Assembly: GCA_030407315.1 (NCBI GenBank)
Contig: JALQPE010002232.1
Location: 1-64,000 of the forward strand
Direction of reading: 5' to 3'
Length of the DNA: 64,000 bases
Source of the DNA: Asparagopsis taxiformis
Taxonomy: Eukaryota > Rhodophyta > Florideophyceae > Bonnemaisoniales > Bonnemaisoniaceae
Of this stretch, positions 42,311 through 53,643 are shown piece after piece. A program made the position numbers and the translations under genes. The first letter of the stretch is position 1, and each line of letters starts with the position of its first letter. Under the pieces are notes generated by a model that was not told where the DNA came from, ran no database searches, and saw only the letters and a program-made list of their open reading frames with translations.

Positions 42311-45300
42311 TACCAGTCTTCATTAGACACGGATACCAAACGCTTTCTCTTTGCTGGTGTGAGGGGATCAATTCCAGTGATACCAGCTCTGAAACATTTT
42401 CGTTTCGTCGTAGAAATGGTATGGGCCAATGTTTCGTCGTCGAGACCATTTCAAGCAAAAGAACAACGGAATCATATCCACAGCTTCTTAATAGTAGCAC
42501 AGTATCAAAAGAGTAGGATGGCTGTATCATCAGTGTTTCCATCTGTTTCATCACGAGAGAGTAAAGTTGGGAGTATGCTTGAATGCAATAAAAAAAGGTT
42601 GGATAGCCAAAACAGAATCACATATACTTTAATCTGATCTTTTCTTCATATTGGGATGTGTAGGAGGGCCAAAGGTAACTTGGGACTCAGAAATAAGAGC
42701 TTAAGCCGGACGAGTACCTGAGCAGTCAGGATTCGAACACGTCTTTTTCAATAATATGGGAATATATACACTTTGGAGTTTAGGCACGGACAACAATGAT
42801 GCGTTGGATGGAAGAGTAGCATTCAGTTTTCTCGTCCAGCTTCAAATTTGCACTGTATGCATCCCGCGTGCCTTTTCATTAACCGAATAAAGAGCTTTTT
42901 GTTCCGTGCAGGCAGCTACAAGACGGAAATGGAGAGCTTTTTTGAGCTGCTTTGAAACAACAATGATTTGTTCATGCTCTCAAACTGTGAGAACTGTCGA
43001 TGCAAAACAACAAGAGCCCAGGAGGCGCGAGCTGCATGTGATATTCTTCACAGCGGGAAGTAAGATTCTGTATGGAGTTTTCTGCTATACACGTAACGTC
43101 CATTCCAAATCGGAAGGGCGGTTTATCCTTCGTTCAAGGGGAAAAGAAGATCCGTCTTGTATGACTCGCAAATGTTGTAGAAATCATTCCAACTTGCGCT
43201 CAGGGTATGTCGCAGACCGTGCGGCATTTATCGCGAAAAGAAGTATGCACGGTTGTGACATCTCAGCTCGCTACATGGTACCCTCCAAGGATACCATGCG
43301 GCTACGATGCGGCAACTTGGTGTTGCCATACTTGAGAAGGCTACGACTCGCCGCATATCCGAGGGTGCGTCAGCGTCATCGAAGCGGTGTCCAACCAATC
43401 AGATACTGTTTGTTCCCAGAACATAAAGTGATAGACGTCAGAACCTCTACAACATACACATGGCGATACATCATTGGCTTACGTGTCGAAAAGCAAGGAA
43501 TATTTTTCATTGAGGGTTCCCTAATGACTTCAATTTCGTGACAACCCTGCGTGACCAACGTTCAAATTTTCTGAATCTTCGTTTAGCCGGTCTGCACCTA
43601 TCCCCTCTATAATAACAAAAAGGTCCACTTGTGCAAAGTCATGGTCCGGACATATCGGTCCTGCTCCAAGACTAATCTTCCACAACAAGTTCTACAAGTC
43701 ATATTCTACTCACGAAGGCGGATCTATTTTTCGTACCAAATTCCTATCCCGCGTTTACGTTTACAAGGGACCGTCCATTTGTAGAATCGGTGTTTTCGGC
43801 TCTGGAAAGAGTCTAGAGATTCGTCTCTTCAAGACGTCGCAATTGCAGGCAAGCAGTTCACTTTCGTAGGGTTTTAAAAATAGACCTTACCCTGCACGAT
43901 CGACATGACCCCGGACTGCGGTCCCCAGCCAACATGGACGGAAAATTATTTCAATTTTTTAGTTTCGAGAGTCGGCACTGCGCATGTGATAGGTCGGCGC
44001 GTGTACGACGCAGGGCGAAAAATGGTGGAAACTCGTTGGAAAGATTCTCAAACCGTGATGGCATCATCTGAAATGAACCACTTGTCGAATTCGCATTAGG
44101 GTGCCGAAGTGATCCTTCATCTTCTGAGCATGATGCACACGTTCGCCCACCATAACATAGCTTTCATTCGGCTGTTGAAAAAGCATGTTTTCCTGCCATG
44201 CAATTGCATTACCATACACGGTGCTCCCCATGCAAACTGCTCGCAAGATAGACAAAGAGTCAAATTTTGTTGATGAGATGCATGATTCATGGCTTGAGAA
44301 TCAGTGGCAGACGGGACCCGACAACCGGATCAACTGCTTCTTCGTAACGGGCAAGGGTAAAACACTGACGTCGTCGGATACTAATAAGGCAATTATTCGT
44401 CTAGTATGGACGTGTACTACTTACTGTGTTTAACATCTCACACAGCGATTTGGACGCAGTTGCGTTCGTGGGATGGGCTTTGTATCTTCGCCAAGACAAA
44501 CCCATGCAAGTGATCTGCTGGGTAATGAAGCATGGAGTGGCGCACACGTTTTCACATACGTTCACCGTTGCCCCAGCCGCATGATGCGTTTTGATTGCAT
44601 CCGACTTGGCTAGTTTCGTTCTAATAATCTAGGCTGCATACTGTATCTGAAAGCGCATGCAATGTCGAAATTTTGACGCGCAAAATCGAGCCGTGCCTCA
44701 GCCATCGTTCTGAAGTTAAAATATCTTCTTCGTGCCTTGAAATCCTATTAATTGAAGGATGAGCTTGCGAGCAACCCTGAGATCGTGTGACTTTCCAATT
44801 TTCTGAAACTCGAGACTGACATTCAGTGGAGCTAGAGGCGGTATAGTTGCCATACATGCAGCTCTCCAGACTGAATAGGTTTTCAAATTTATGCTCAGTT
44901 TAATGACCATGCGTGTACAAAACAGCAATGAGAGCACCAGCATTTTTCCAGCTGGAATACTAAACTACCAAAACAAACAAGACGCTGTCTCGAGACGGAC
45001 AGCAACGCAGTTACAGCATAAGTAAATGAGGTGACGGTAGAGAAATTTCAAGAAAGACTCGAGTTTGACTCGTTTTGAAAAGAAATGTACAGCGTGGAAA
45101 ATATGACTTCATTTTCGAAGAGAGATGGAGACATCTTGCCATGGCTGTCCATGTGTACGTCGTTCATGACCAATTGCCACTCTATGGTAAGTGCAAGCAA
45201 AAGTGCTGCATCGAACTCGTGCGATCGATGGCGTGTTCAAACATGATCCAAAATTTGGTCAATTTATGATAAAATGAAGTCGTCGGAACCGGTGAGCCGT

Positions 45301-47308
45301 GATTGTTCACTTTCTGTCGAGCGGATGTACCGACTAGATGTAGTTGAAGAACACGCAAAAATTGTGCGCAACAAATGAAGACTATTGAAACATTTGGATA
45401 TATATTGCACAGCACATCCTGCGCAAAGCGTCGTTACTCTTGCAATAAGTTTTCCATCACAGTAGCGAGCCCCCTTGCCGAGCCGAGGGGGTTCGAGGGA
45501 ATTATCCGATGAATGCTGCACATTATATTTGAAGTCTTGAAGCTTGAAAGCGCTTATACAAATCACAATTGGTGTGAAAATGTCGAGAGTTTAGATGATG
45601 TCGTGCCATGGATTTCGTACGCGTTACGGCTACGTTTCAATCGCAGGGAGCATTGGGCTGGGGTTAAGATGTAGTGTTTCCGGACGGAATGGACGGTAGG
45701 TATGTAAGCTTGTGTCTTCATCGTTGTGAAGGAATATTTCATGAGGCGGCATTGCAATTCTTTGAAGCAAACAACAGAGACCAAATGATACACGGCGGGA
45801 GAATTTGAATTCCTGGAGACACAACCTGATCACACGGTCTGAAATCAAGGAGCTTTTCACATGTTGGCATCAAATGTGGGTTTATTTGGTGGACATCTGT
45901 ATTCCCAAGGGCTTTATGATTTCTTAGCTTACACCTGCCATTTGCAGCATCGACCTCCAGGTTGTAAAAAATTCCAACTTGGAAAATACTCAAATGATGG
46001 CACAAGTGGAGTTTTGATGTTCCCACGACTATGAAAGCTCACATACTTGGTTGTAATATATGCTGTGAGATCATCATGACTAAAAAAGTGAACTGTGCAA
46101 GACCTTACTGATGGTACTGTAATTGGAGGTATCGCGAGTGCCGTACTAAAAAGCTGATGCAAGGAAGGGTGTAACAATTGAAAGTCTCTCGAGTTTCAAG
46201 GAGCGTGTAGCTTCTCCGTTCACTGATGGACGGAAATGATGATTAGGTACGCGAAATAAGTTTGTTGACGAAAGGTACGGAACTAGAATGTGAATCTAGA
46301 CGTGGGGATGGCAACCATGAAATGCTGTGCTATCTTTTCCGATTACAACTTGGAGAAGTAAAAAAGTTTGACGAAGGCATTGCATTTTCATGGTTGACAT
46401 GTTGTAATGAACATAGCATTTGCAGAGAGAGATGTTAGAAAGAAAGAGGAGATTTTTTCAATGGGTTTTGGGGCGGGACAGAAGCAAATACGAGTTTGCG
46501 CAATGACGTGTTCTCAGTGTGTTCACAACGTGCTTGCAATGTAAAGGTGAAGCGCTTACCAGTACAGATTTGCTTTGATTATTCAACAGCAATGCAGTGT
46601 GTCGCACGCGTCTGCAGGGAGAGTCTCAAGCAATGACAGCCATCCAGACCGTATCTCGCGTCTACAGTATAAATACTTCCAATGCTGTCAGCGGGTGACA
46701 TCTTGTCTGTCATGATGTGGGCATTTCATTGGCAAAGTAGCAGTCACTTCATACATACATGATATATGGATGCTGTACAACAGTACATGTCACGGGGAGA
46801 AAGGCAATTTTGCGCCTATGAATTTGGGCCCTAGTGAGCTTCTGTACAGGTGTGCTGTCAAGAGGGGGCCCGAGTGAACATCATGACATCGACTGCATTA
46901 CAAACTCTGGAACGGTACAGCGTTTTCAGTCGGCCCAACACGAGTCCTCCCCCTCGGTCGCGAGCCCGCTAAATCGAGCCATTGCCAAGGGCACGAAAGA
47001 AGATATCTGCAGCCCTAAATTGACTCTACGTGTAGCCATCATCGATTCCACCAGCATTACCCTTGGATGTTTGACATTGTCCTGTTACACATATTGTGTA
47101 ACACAAATCATACGTGCGTATTGGCCAACCGTCATTATACCACACTGAAATCAAACCCTTGCAACAATACGACTCCACGCCATTAAACTGGCTTCATCTC
47201 GTCCCTTTTTAACCACCTCGACCGTCCCAGTTCACAGACCTTCCCCACTGTATCCTATCACGACATTTGCCAATCTACCTCTTCTCGACCAAGATACGCC
47301 CATCCACC
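42311..47308. other. Unassigned region between cysteine-rich gene and peroxidase
   Basis: No recognised family. The longest open stretch is 42906-43541 (plus). A TATAAATA at 46672-46679 is followed by no convincing coding sequence. The last 150 bp before the peroxidase are pyrimidine-rich and probably form its leader. Confidence 0.4.
42906..43541 (+). CDS. Hypothetical ORF, 211 codons, doubtful
   Basis: Longest open stretch in the 5-kb interval. The first codon shown is not necessarily a real start. No domain, signal peptide or membrane segment is evident, and the composition is Arg/Ser/Cys-rich, as in chance open frames. Listed only because of its length; could be spurious. Confidence 0.15.
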   Translation: MQAATRRKWRAFLSCFETTMICSCSQTVRTVDAKQQEPRRRELHVIFFTAGSKILYGVFCYTRNVHSKSEGRFILRSRGKEDPSCMTRKCCRNHSNLRSGYVADRAAFIAKRSMHGCDISARYMVPSKDTMRLRCGNLVLPYLRRLRLAAYPRVRQRHRSGVQPIRYCLFPEHKVIDVRTSTTYTWRYIIGLRVEKQGIFFIEGSLMTSIS

Positions 47309-48979
47309 ATGGCAATTGCAGCCCATCTCGGCATCCTGCTGCTCCTATGTCTCTTCGTTCCAATTCTCGCCCAGGCGCCGCGTCCCAATGGAAGGGATGC
47401 CGAAGGGCTCGACCCCCTTGAGGCTGGGTCAACCGCATTCCGTCGCCGCCGTCGTAGTCCCTGTTCAAACTCTTTCAGAACGCTCGACGGAACTTGTACC
47501 AATCGTCGTAATCCGACATTCGGCTCTGTAGGTCTCCCACAATTTTCCTACTTCAATCGATTCACCCAGACGCCATCGGGTGAGGATCTACCCTCTCCTC
47601 GACTCATCTCCAACATCTCACCCCCCAGACTGGCAATGTGTTCAATGATCGTGGCATGTCCGAACTTGTCACATTTTTCGCCCAATTCCTTGACCACACA
47701 TTTGCTGCAACTCCACTGTCGGATGAAAAAATGCCGATAGAGATCCCGGAAGATGATCCCATTTTCGCCAATTTCAGTGGAGAGCTTGAATTTGAGCGCT
47801 CCATGCGCGCCACAGTTGAGGGATCTGGCGGCAATGAACGTCCGATCAATTCATTGTCATCTGCGGTGGATCTTGTGTCTGTGTATGGACCCAGCAAGGA
47901 ACGCAGTGACTTTCTCCGCAGCTTTTCTGGCGGAAAGCTGAAGGTAAGTGCTGGAAATCTCCTGCCATTCAACACAGCTGGGCTTGTCAATGCGCCAAAC
48001 ACCAATCCCAACTTTTTCATTGCCGGGGACCATCGCGCCAATGAGCACCCCGTTTTGACGGCCATGCACACATTGTTTGTACGCGAGCACAATACGCTCT
48101 GTGACGAACTTTCAGCCGCGTTCCCGTCCATGGACGACGAAAACCTCTTCCAGAATGCGCGTGAAATCAACATTGCGCAATTCCAAAAGATTGTGTTTGA
48201 GGAATTTTTCCCAGCCATTGCAGGGCGTCGTTTGCAACCGTACAGAGGTTTCCGTCGAAATGAAAACCCGACTTTGAGCATGTCCTTCTCCACCGCCGCC
48301 TTCCGTGTCGGACACACACTCGTTGGCAACGTGGTCAATTTGGAAGGCCCCGGTAACTCACCACTTCCCAGTATTTCCTTCATGGATCTATTCTTCCGCC
48401 CGTCATCGTCGTTCACTTCACCCGACCCGTTCATTCGTGGCGCGGCGAACAACTTTGCTCAGGAAATTGACCTTGGAGTTGTAAGGGCCCTGCGTAACTT
48501 TTTGTTCACGCGTATTCCTGAGGAAATTGGGTTTGATTTGATTGCGCTCAATTTGCAAAGAAGTCGTGACCATAATTTGCCGTCGTTTTCAGAGCTGAGA
48601 GCACGTTTCCGTGGTGCAGGTCGTCTACGAAACTTTAGACAAATTCGCGGAATCGCAACGTGCAGTCGCGATTGGCCACGGCTTATGGTACACCGGACAA
48701 AGTTGAAGCCTGGATTGGATTGGTGGCCGAGGACCATGCACCAGGGTCGTCTTTGGGACCTACGATGCTTGGATTGTGGCAGAGAGAGTTTACTAGACTA
48801 CGCGATGGGATCGGTTTTACTTCCAACAAGATGGATTCTTCAGCAGGGAGATTCGAAGAGCAATTAGCAGAGTTCGAGAGTTCCAGAGTGAGCAGGACAC
48901 ATTCAGGGCAATTATTCTGCGGAATACAGATATTACGAGTAGTGAATTGCCACCAAGGGTATTCTTCAACCTGTCATGA
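47309..48979 (+). pseudogene. Animal-type haem peroxidase (three apparent frameshifts)
   Basis: ATG at 47309 in strong context (CCACCATGG). Signal peptide (M-A-I-A-A-H-L-G-I-L-L-L-L-C-L-F), basic spacer R-R-R-R-R, then the start of the peroxidase domain (F-R-T-L-D-G-T-C-T-N). Family residues are in place: distal His in Q-F-L-D-H-T-F-A; P-I-N-S-L-S-S-A-V-D; catalytic Arg in A-G-D-H-R-A-N-E-H-P; R-E-H-N; proximal His in F-R-V-G-H-T-L-V; L-Q-R-S-R-D-H-N-L-P. The C-terminus ends at TGA 48977-48979, about 556 residues, normal for the family. Breaks lie in C6 (47621-47626), AA (48651-48652) and GGG (48807-48809), each explained by one missing base in a run. Members oxidise halides or phenols with peroxide, outside the cell. 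Either a recent pseudogene or an intact intronless gene with consensus errors. Confidence 0.85.
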
Positions 48980-49310
48980 TTTGTCGAAGTATAGTATGAC
49001 TGTGATTTGTTATTTTAGACTTCACTAAACGTAAACTAGCGGGTGCTAATCGTTTTCGAAGTTGATTGTGGACGATATTTCTGCACAGACGAGATATTTG
49101 GTAACAGAATGTTCCACGAGGAGTAGAATCATACATGCCGGGCTACCTTGTGGCCTAGAAACGTACAGGATGGAACCGATCACTTGTCCGGCACAGTCTG
49201 ATGAACACCTTCGCTTGTAGCGTATTCTCAGTCCTATCACAATCGAACACTACGACAACAAATCATTTGGACAACACTTCTTGTGCACCGTGAACAGCGA
49301 GTGCTGTTCC
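48980..49310. other. Spacer between peroxidase and element E
   Basis: No gene seen. No AATAAA signal was found within 50 bp of the peroxidase stop. Ends at the candidate LTR of element E. Confidence 0.4.
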
Positions 49311-49668
49311 TGTGACACTTTGTCACCGGAGACACAACAGCTACATACGGACAATGCGAAGCGAACTGTCTCCCCGAGACAGCGCTACTTACCTCGGCAA
49401 AGCGACACCTCATGGAAGTAGACTGACTGTCTCGTAAAGACAGCGGCGACGACGTAGAAACTTAGGGCAACTCATAGACCATCGTGAGAGGATTTCTTAG
49501 TTGTATTTAAGGACGTCTCAACTACTGGACTCAATAAAGAAGGCATGGAACCACTGCCATCACTACCCCACAAGGGAAGAACTACAGTGATCACTTTACT
49601 TCTCGAAGCGCGAACTAAGCCGCTCAAAGACGTGTGGTATTGCACCACTCGTTGCTGTTCCGACACAC
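49311..49668 (+). repeat. Candidate 5' LTR of gypsy element E
   Basis: Begins TGTGACAC and ends CGACACA (TGTG/CACA termini). Contains TATTTAAG at 49504-49511 and AATAAA at 49533-49538 in LTR-like order, and is followed by CC-TGGAAGAAACCTC, a possible primer site, then the gag ATG at 49734. The 3' LTR is outside the window, so the boundaries are inferred from the ends alone. Confidence 0.4.
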
Positions 49669-49733
49669 CTGGAAGAAACCTCTAGGACCATTGGTTGGGA
49701 ACATATAACGAATTGAATTTTGTATCCATCACT

Positions 49734-50481
49734 ATGTCAATGGAATCAGAGACTACGGGTGTAGACACACGAAAAACACCCATGTATCCATCAACGTTGA
49801 TCACCCGCGGCTGATCAAACAAGATGCAAATTCGATTCGCATATTCTTACGACTATACGATCAATATGCTAACGAAGTATTAGCTAAGGCTACACAGCTC
49901 TCCAGTCCCGAACAGCTGGTTGGAGAGGCTGCAAGGCCTGTTGATTTAAAATTCTGTGTGGAACCCGAGTACCTGGAATCGGCAATCGCATTGGGATTTA
50001 TCCCAGGCGCCCTTTCCTACCGCCAGCTTGATGATTCCACATTGCGTGCATTTTTAGAAGAAAGGCTGAAGAATGCAAAGAATCAGTCACCCTGTCATCG
50101 CTGGACAGTCTCGTGTCTAAGAATTTAAAAATGGATATGCATGACGCATCTGCAGTATCACGAATGCAATTACTGTTTGTGTCCTACCATACATTATTGC
50201 GTCAAAATGGCCTCTTATGGGTAATGGAAACGTCCCCGAAGGTAGCTGTAAATCATGTACTATCGGCTATCCGTCCTAAGGCGATGCAGAACAGGCTGAA
50301 GGACGATCTTTCTTTCGCCCACAGCAGGCTCAGGAAGGACTTCAAGGGTTTCATGGAACATGCGATGCGACTAGCTGAAGCGTTCCAGCTTCTTGATACC
50401 GGCCACAGCAGCCATACTAGCGAAAACGGTACACATGGCTCGAAGAGAGCCAACAAAAACTCCACAAAGGTGGGAGAAAAC
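49734..50481 (+). pseudogene. gag: gag 5' part of element E, split by A2
   Basis: ATG at 49734. The Gag-like sequence (F-L-R-L-Y-D-Q-Y, Y-L-E-S-A-I-A-L-G, M-Q-L-L-F, A-F-Q-L-L-D) continues to K-V-G-E-N at 50481, with two frame changes, near 49805 and at the AAA run 50077-50079. The last codon (AAC) is part of the AAAAC duplication, and the frame continues without loss at 61673. Element E was therefore interrupted exactly between codons. Confidence 0.75.
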
Positions 50482-51141
50482 TGTAGTATACGTGGCAATT
50501 CCGAAATTGCAAATATTTACGTTTTTCCGCGGAATTCGAATTTCGCCGGATACGACCGGCGACAGCAATGAACGAACATTGCTGGCGCATGCGCGCGCGC
50601 AACCTGCACACGTGTGCAACGAACGTACTGGCAACGGCCAACGGACCAACGGGTCCCTACGTGTGACCCACAAGGTCCTTTCCCATTCGGGGACGTTACG
50701 AACAGTGTTTACACTGTAAAGCGATGCCATCGTGGCCATATAGGTATTGGCATCGTGCCGGGAGGGAAAGGGGACAAGACAACGATCGAGCAACGGCTCT
50801 AGTCTACGACTGACTTCTACGTTTACGTTTACGTTTTGCCTAACGAGGCTTCGTCTCCGTCGAGCTGCGTACTCCCTACCCATCGCCGCACGTAAGGCTG
50901 ATTGCGTGTAGTGCCTCCGGGCTTGGTCGAGAGCGCCTCCGGTGACGTACCACCTCGTGTGCTAACGTAATCCTCGCGTGGATTGTTGCGTCGTGACGCT
51001 CGTGTCTACTCGCTAACCACTCTACCTTCCTACCTAACAATACAGTCAAAACACCAGCGGGTGGACTGCTCGTTTCGTTTCGTTAAGGACAGCGTGTCCG
51101 TGGCTCGTACCAGCTACTTCTAGAACTAACGTGGTTCCACA
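50482..51141 (+). repeat. 5' LTR of A2
   Basis: 660 bp, TGTAGTATACG...GTTCCACA, followed by C and the primer-binding region TGGTCTTCCGACCTAGAAG (51143-51161). Confidence 0.96.
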
Positions 51142-51240
51142 CTGGTCTTCCGACCTAGAAGTTGCTACGAGCATAACGACAACCAACGAGGTTGAGCTCT
51201 TTTACGTTAACGAAAAGCTACGTGCTACAGACGACGGTCT

Positions 51241-53643
51241 ATGAATTACGCTGTGTCGAATTCCAGCGCGTCGCCCAGGCAACCGTTGCCAACGTCAGCG
51301 GACGCCGAAGCCGACGTGGCCTTGTCAGCAGAAGCGATCTTCGCGACTGATCGATCTATCCCGCCGGATATCGAGGCGATCGGCCAGCTACCACGTACGG
51401 TAAGCCCGTTTGAGTCCGTGAGTATGGACCCCGCAACGCGCGGTCAGCTCAACGAAGGGAACGTGACTCCCACGGCACTACGTGTAGTGTACGAAGACCT
51501 TCGAGGTCACATCGAAAGGGCGAGCGACGCGGCCGTCGACGAAGCCGTAAGGCAGAGACTCGGAGTCTCGGAGCGCGAAGCTCGTGCGTTACGTGAACGC
51601 TCAGCGACCCTCGAACGGGAAAACGAAGATTTACGAAACCGCCTCTCCGCCGTGGAGGGAAGACTCGACTCGTTTGTCGTAGTATTCAACGAAATCGTCG
51701 CCGGACGTTCCGCTCCGCCGAGCGGAAGCGATCCGAATTACGAAGGCTCGCGCGCCTATAACTCGCAATCCTCCCCGGCCGTTCCGGGAGGATACCCACC
51801 AACACCCGGTCCGACGACCCCGACAACGTACGGAAGGGGGGCGACAGTGCAACGAGCCATCGCCCACCCCGACGAGACGCCACGAAGGCAATTACGTTTT
51901 AACGACACGCCAGACCACGCGCGGTCGGCGGACGCAGCACGTGCTGCGCAATTCGATACGAGAGCTCCCCCGCCACGTGAAACGTACATTCCGTGGCTGG
52001 GTACGTTCGGCACGACGGACACGCGAGTCCACGAAAACGAACGTGCCGACGCGGTACGCTTACCAGGGAACGCCCTCGGACCCGTTTGCCACGCGTTGGC
52101 AGAGCACACGACAATGCTCGACGCATTTGCGAACGTGGTATCGTACCGCATGTACCGACTTAACGATGTACGTGAACATCTCTACGTGAACGAGAGTCAA
52201 AGCGTACACAAGCTCAAACGTGAGCTGGAGGGACTTTTCCCTACGTTGAAGCCGTTCTCCGGCCGGAATCCGATTACGTTACTCGGATTCCTCGCCCAAA
52301 TACGTGATGGGTTCAGCACACTCGGAGTGTGCGAGGGAGTGGCAGTACGTGCGCTGCACTTCTTCCTCGAAGGGGACGCCCGACGGTTCTACGATTCCCA
52401 GTGTACGACTGGTGTGATCACGACTGATCCGACGAAGAGGTTCTCGTGGCCTCACGTGATCAACGCGTTGATCAAACGATACCTGCAAGACGACGTGCTG
52501 CAGGAGGCCTACGAAAAGGTCACGATGATCACGCAGAGTCCTAACGAGGACGAGAATCAGTACGCTGATAGACTCGACACCGCCACGCGGGCGTGTAACT
52601 ACGTGTTTACGGATCGACTCCTCGTTCACCACTACGTACGTGGTTTGCTGCCCTCGACGCGGGCAGCAGTGACGGAACGACTCCGGTCACTCCCCGAACG
52701 AGAGAGGAACGACCTCACCGTTGTGAGACGATTGGCGACGGCCGAAGGAACGACCTTCCGTGCACGTACGGCAGCTGTCGCGTCAGCCGCGAAACCGAAA
52801 GTGCGGTTTCCGGTGAAGCCTACGTTGGCTATTTCCGACCACGAGTCGAGGAAGTTCGCGGACTACGATGAGTCCGCGTACTTACGTAATGAACGGGCTA
52901 ACGAGCCCAGTTACCACGATGGTAACCTGAACATCCCCGCGAGGGACGACGACGACGTGTCGCTCGCTGCGGTTCACGTTGCCGAGAATTTGGAGGCGAT
53001 CCTCTTCACGAACGGGCCGCCGCCCAACGATACGAAAACGGCAAACGAAAAGCCGGACGAGCTCGAAGCTCGATTGAACCGTCCATGCGAGGACGTGCCG
53101 AAGCTCACGAGCGAGCAGACGCAATTGGCGCACTCCGTAATCCCGAATGATTACTGGACGCTGTCGTGTTGGTCATGCCGCGAAGATGGCCACTCGACGT
53201 TTACGTGTCCGCGTCTGACGCCAGATCAACGGATCTTTTTCGCGTACAAGTACTACCTCTTCCACGTGAAGAGCAACCCACGTCAGGCTGAGTACTTCCG
53301 CCAACGAATGGCTAAACGTAACCAGGAACGACCTGGCGAGCGAGGGAACGTGACCCCGCGGAGGTACGGCACGCCGCCTACGATACTCCGAAACCCCAAT
53401 CGTGACGGGGGAAGGCCCTTCGACAGGCGCCGCGGCGATTTTCGTAATGACCGACGTGACCCCCGCCCGTGGGCGAACGAACGGAATGGCCAGCGTAATG
53501 GCCGCAGCGGAGTCTACGTGACGACCTCCGCTGACGAAACGCCACTCGAGGCGGAAACGAGTCACGATGACGAACGAGCTTCGTGGGCTCACGACGACAA
53601 CGTGTCGAACGGCCCCGCGCCGGGAAACGACCAGGCGATGTAG
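51241..53643 (+). CDS. gag: Gag of A2
   Basis: 800 codons from ATG 51241. Same domain plan as the A1 Gag: coiled coil near 98-150, Gag core near 325-480, CCHC knuckle at about residue 643 (C-W-S-C-R-E-D-G-H), basic tail. The stop TAG at 53641-53643 lies inside the frameshift stem-loop. One Glu is missing relative to A1 at Y-E-G-S-R. Likely functional. Confidence 0.95.
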   Translation: MNYAVSNSSASPRQPLPTSADAEADVALSAEAIFATDRSIPPDIEAIGQLPRTVSPFESVSMDPATRGQLNEGNVTPTALRVVYEDLRGHIERASDAAVDEAVRQRLGVSEREARALRERSATLERENEDLRNRLSAVEGRLDSFVVVFNEIVAGRSAPPSGSDPNYEGSRAYNSQSSPAVPGGYPPTPGPTTPTTYGRGATVQRAIAHPDETPRRQLRFNDTPDHARSADAARAAQFDTRAPPPRETYIPWLGTFGTTDTRVHENERADAVRLPGNALGPVCHALAEHTTMLDAFANVVSYRMYRLNDVREHLYVNESQSVHKLKRELEGLFPTLKPFSGRNPITLLGFLAQIRDGFSTLGVCEGVAVRALHFFLEGDARRFYDSQCTTGVITTDPTKRFSWPHVINALIKRYLQDDVLQEAYEKVTMITQSPNEDENQYADRLDTATRACNYVFTDRLLVHHYVRGLLPSTRAAVTERLRSLPERERNDLTVVRRLATAEGTTFRARTAAVASAAKPKVRFPVKPTLAISDHESRKFADYDESAYLRNERANEPSYHDGNLNIPARDDDDVSLAAVHVAENLEAILFTNGPPPNDTKTANEKPDELEARLNRPCEDVPKLTSEQTQLAHSVIPNDYWTLSCWSCREDGHSTFTCPRLTPDQRIFFAYKYYLFHVKSNPRQAEYFRQRMAKRNQERPGERGNVTPRRYGTPPTILRNPNRDGGRPFDRRRGDFRNDRRDPRPWANERNGQRNGRSGVYVTTSADETPLEAETSHDDERASWAHDDNVSNGPAPGNDQAM

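Noticed and set aside
34630..45850. Short similarity between 34640-34680 and 45805-45845 (CTGGAGA...CTGATCA...ACGGT) suggesting a duplicated decayed gene
   Set aside because: Fewer than 40 bases with many mismatches and no extension on either side; within chance expectation.
47580..47628. Possible 49-bp intron (GTGAGG...CCCCCCAG) in the peroxidase gene
   Set aside because: Removing it gives the wrong reading phase, and the segment encodes L-P-S-P-R-L-I-S-N, a normal part of the family. A one-base run-length change explains the break better.
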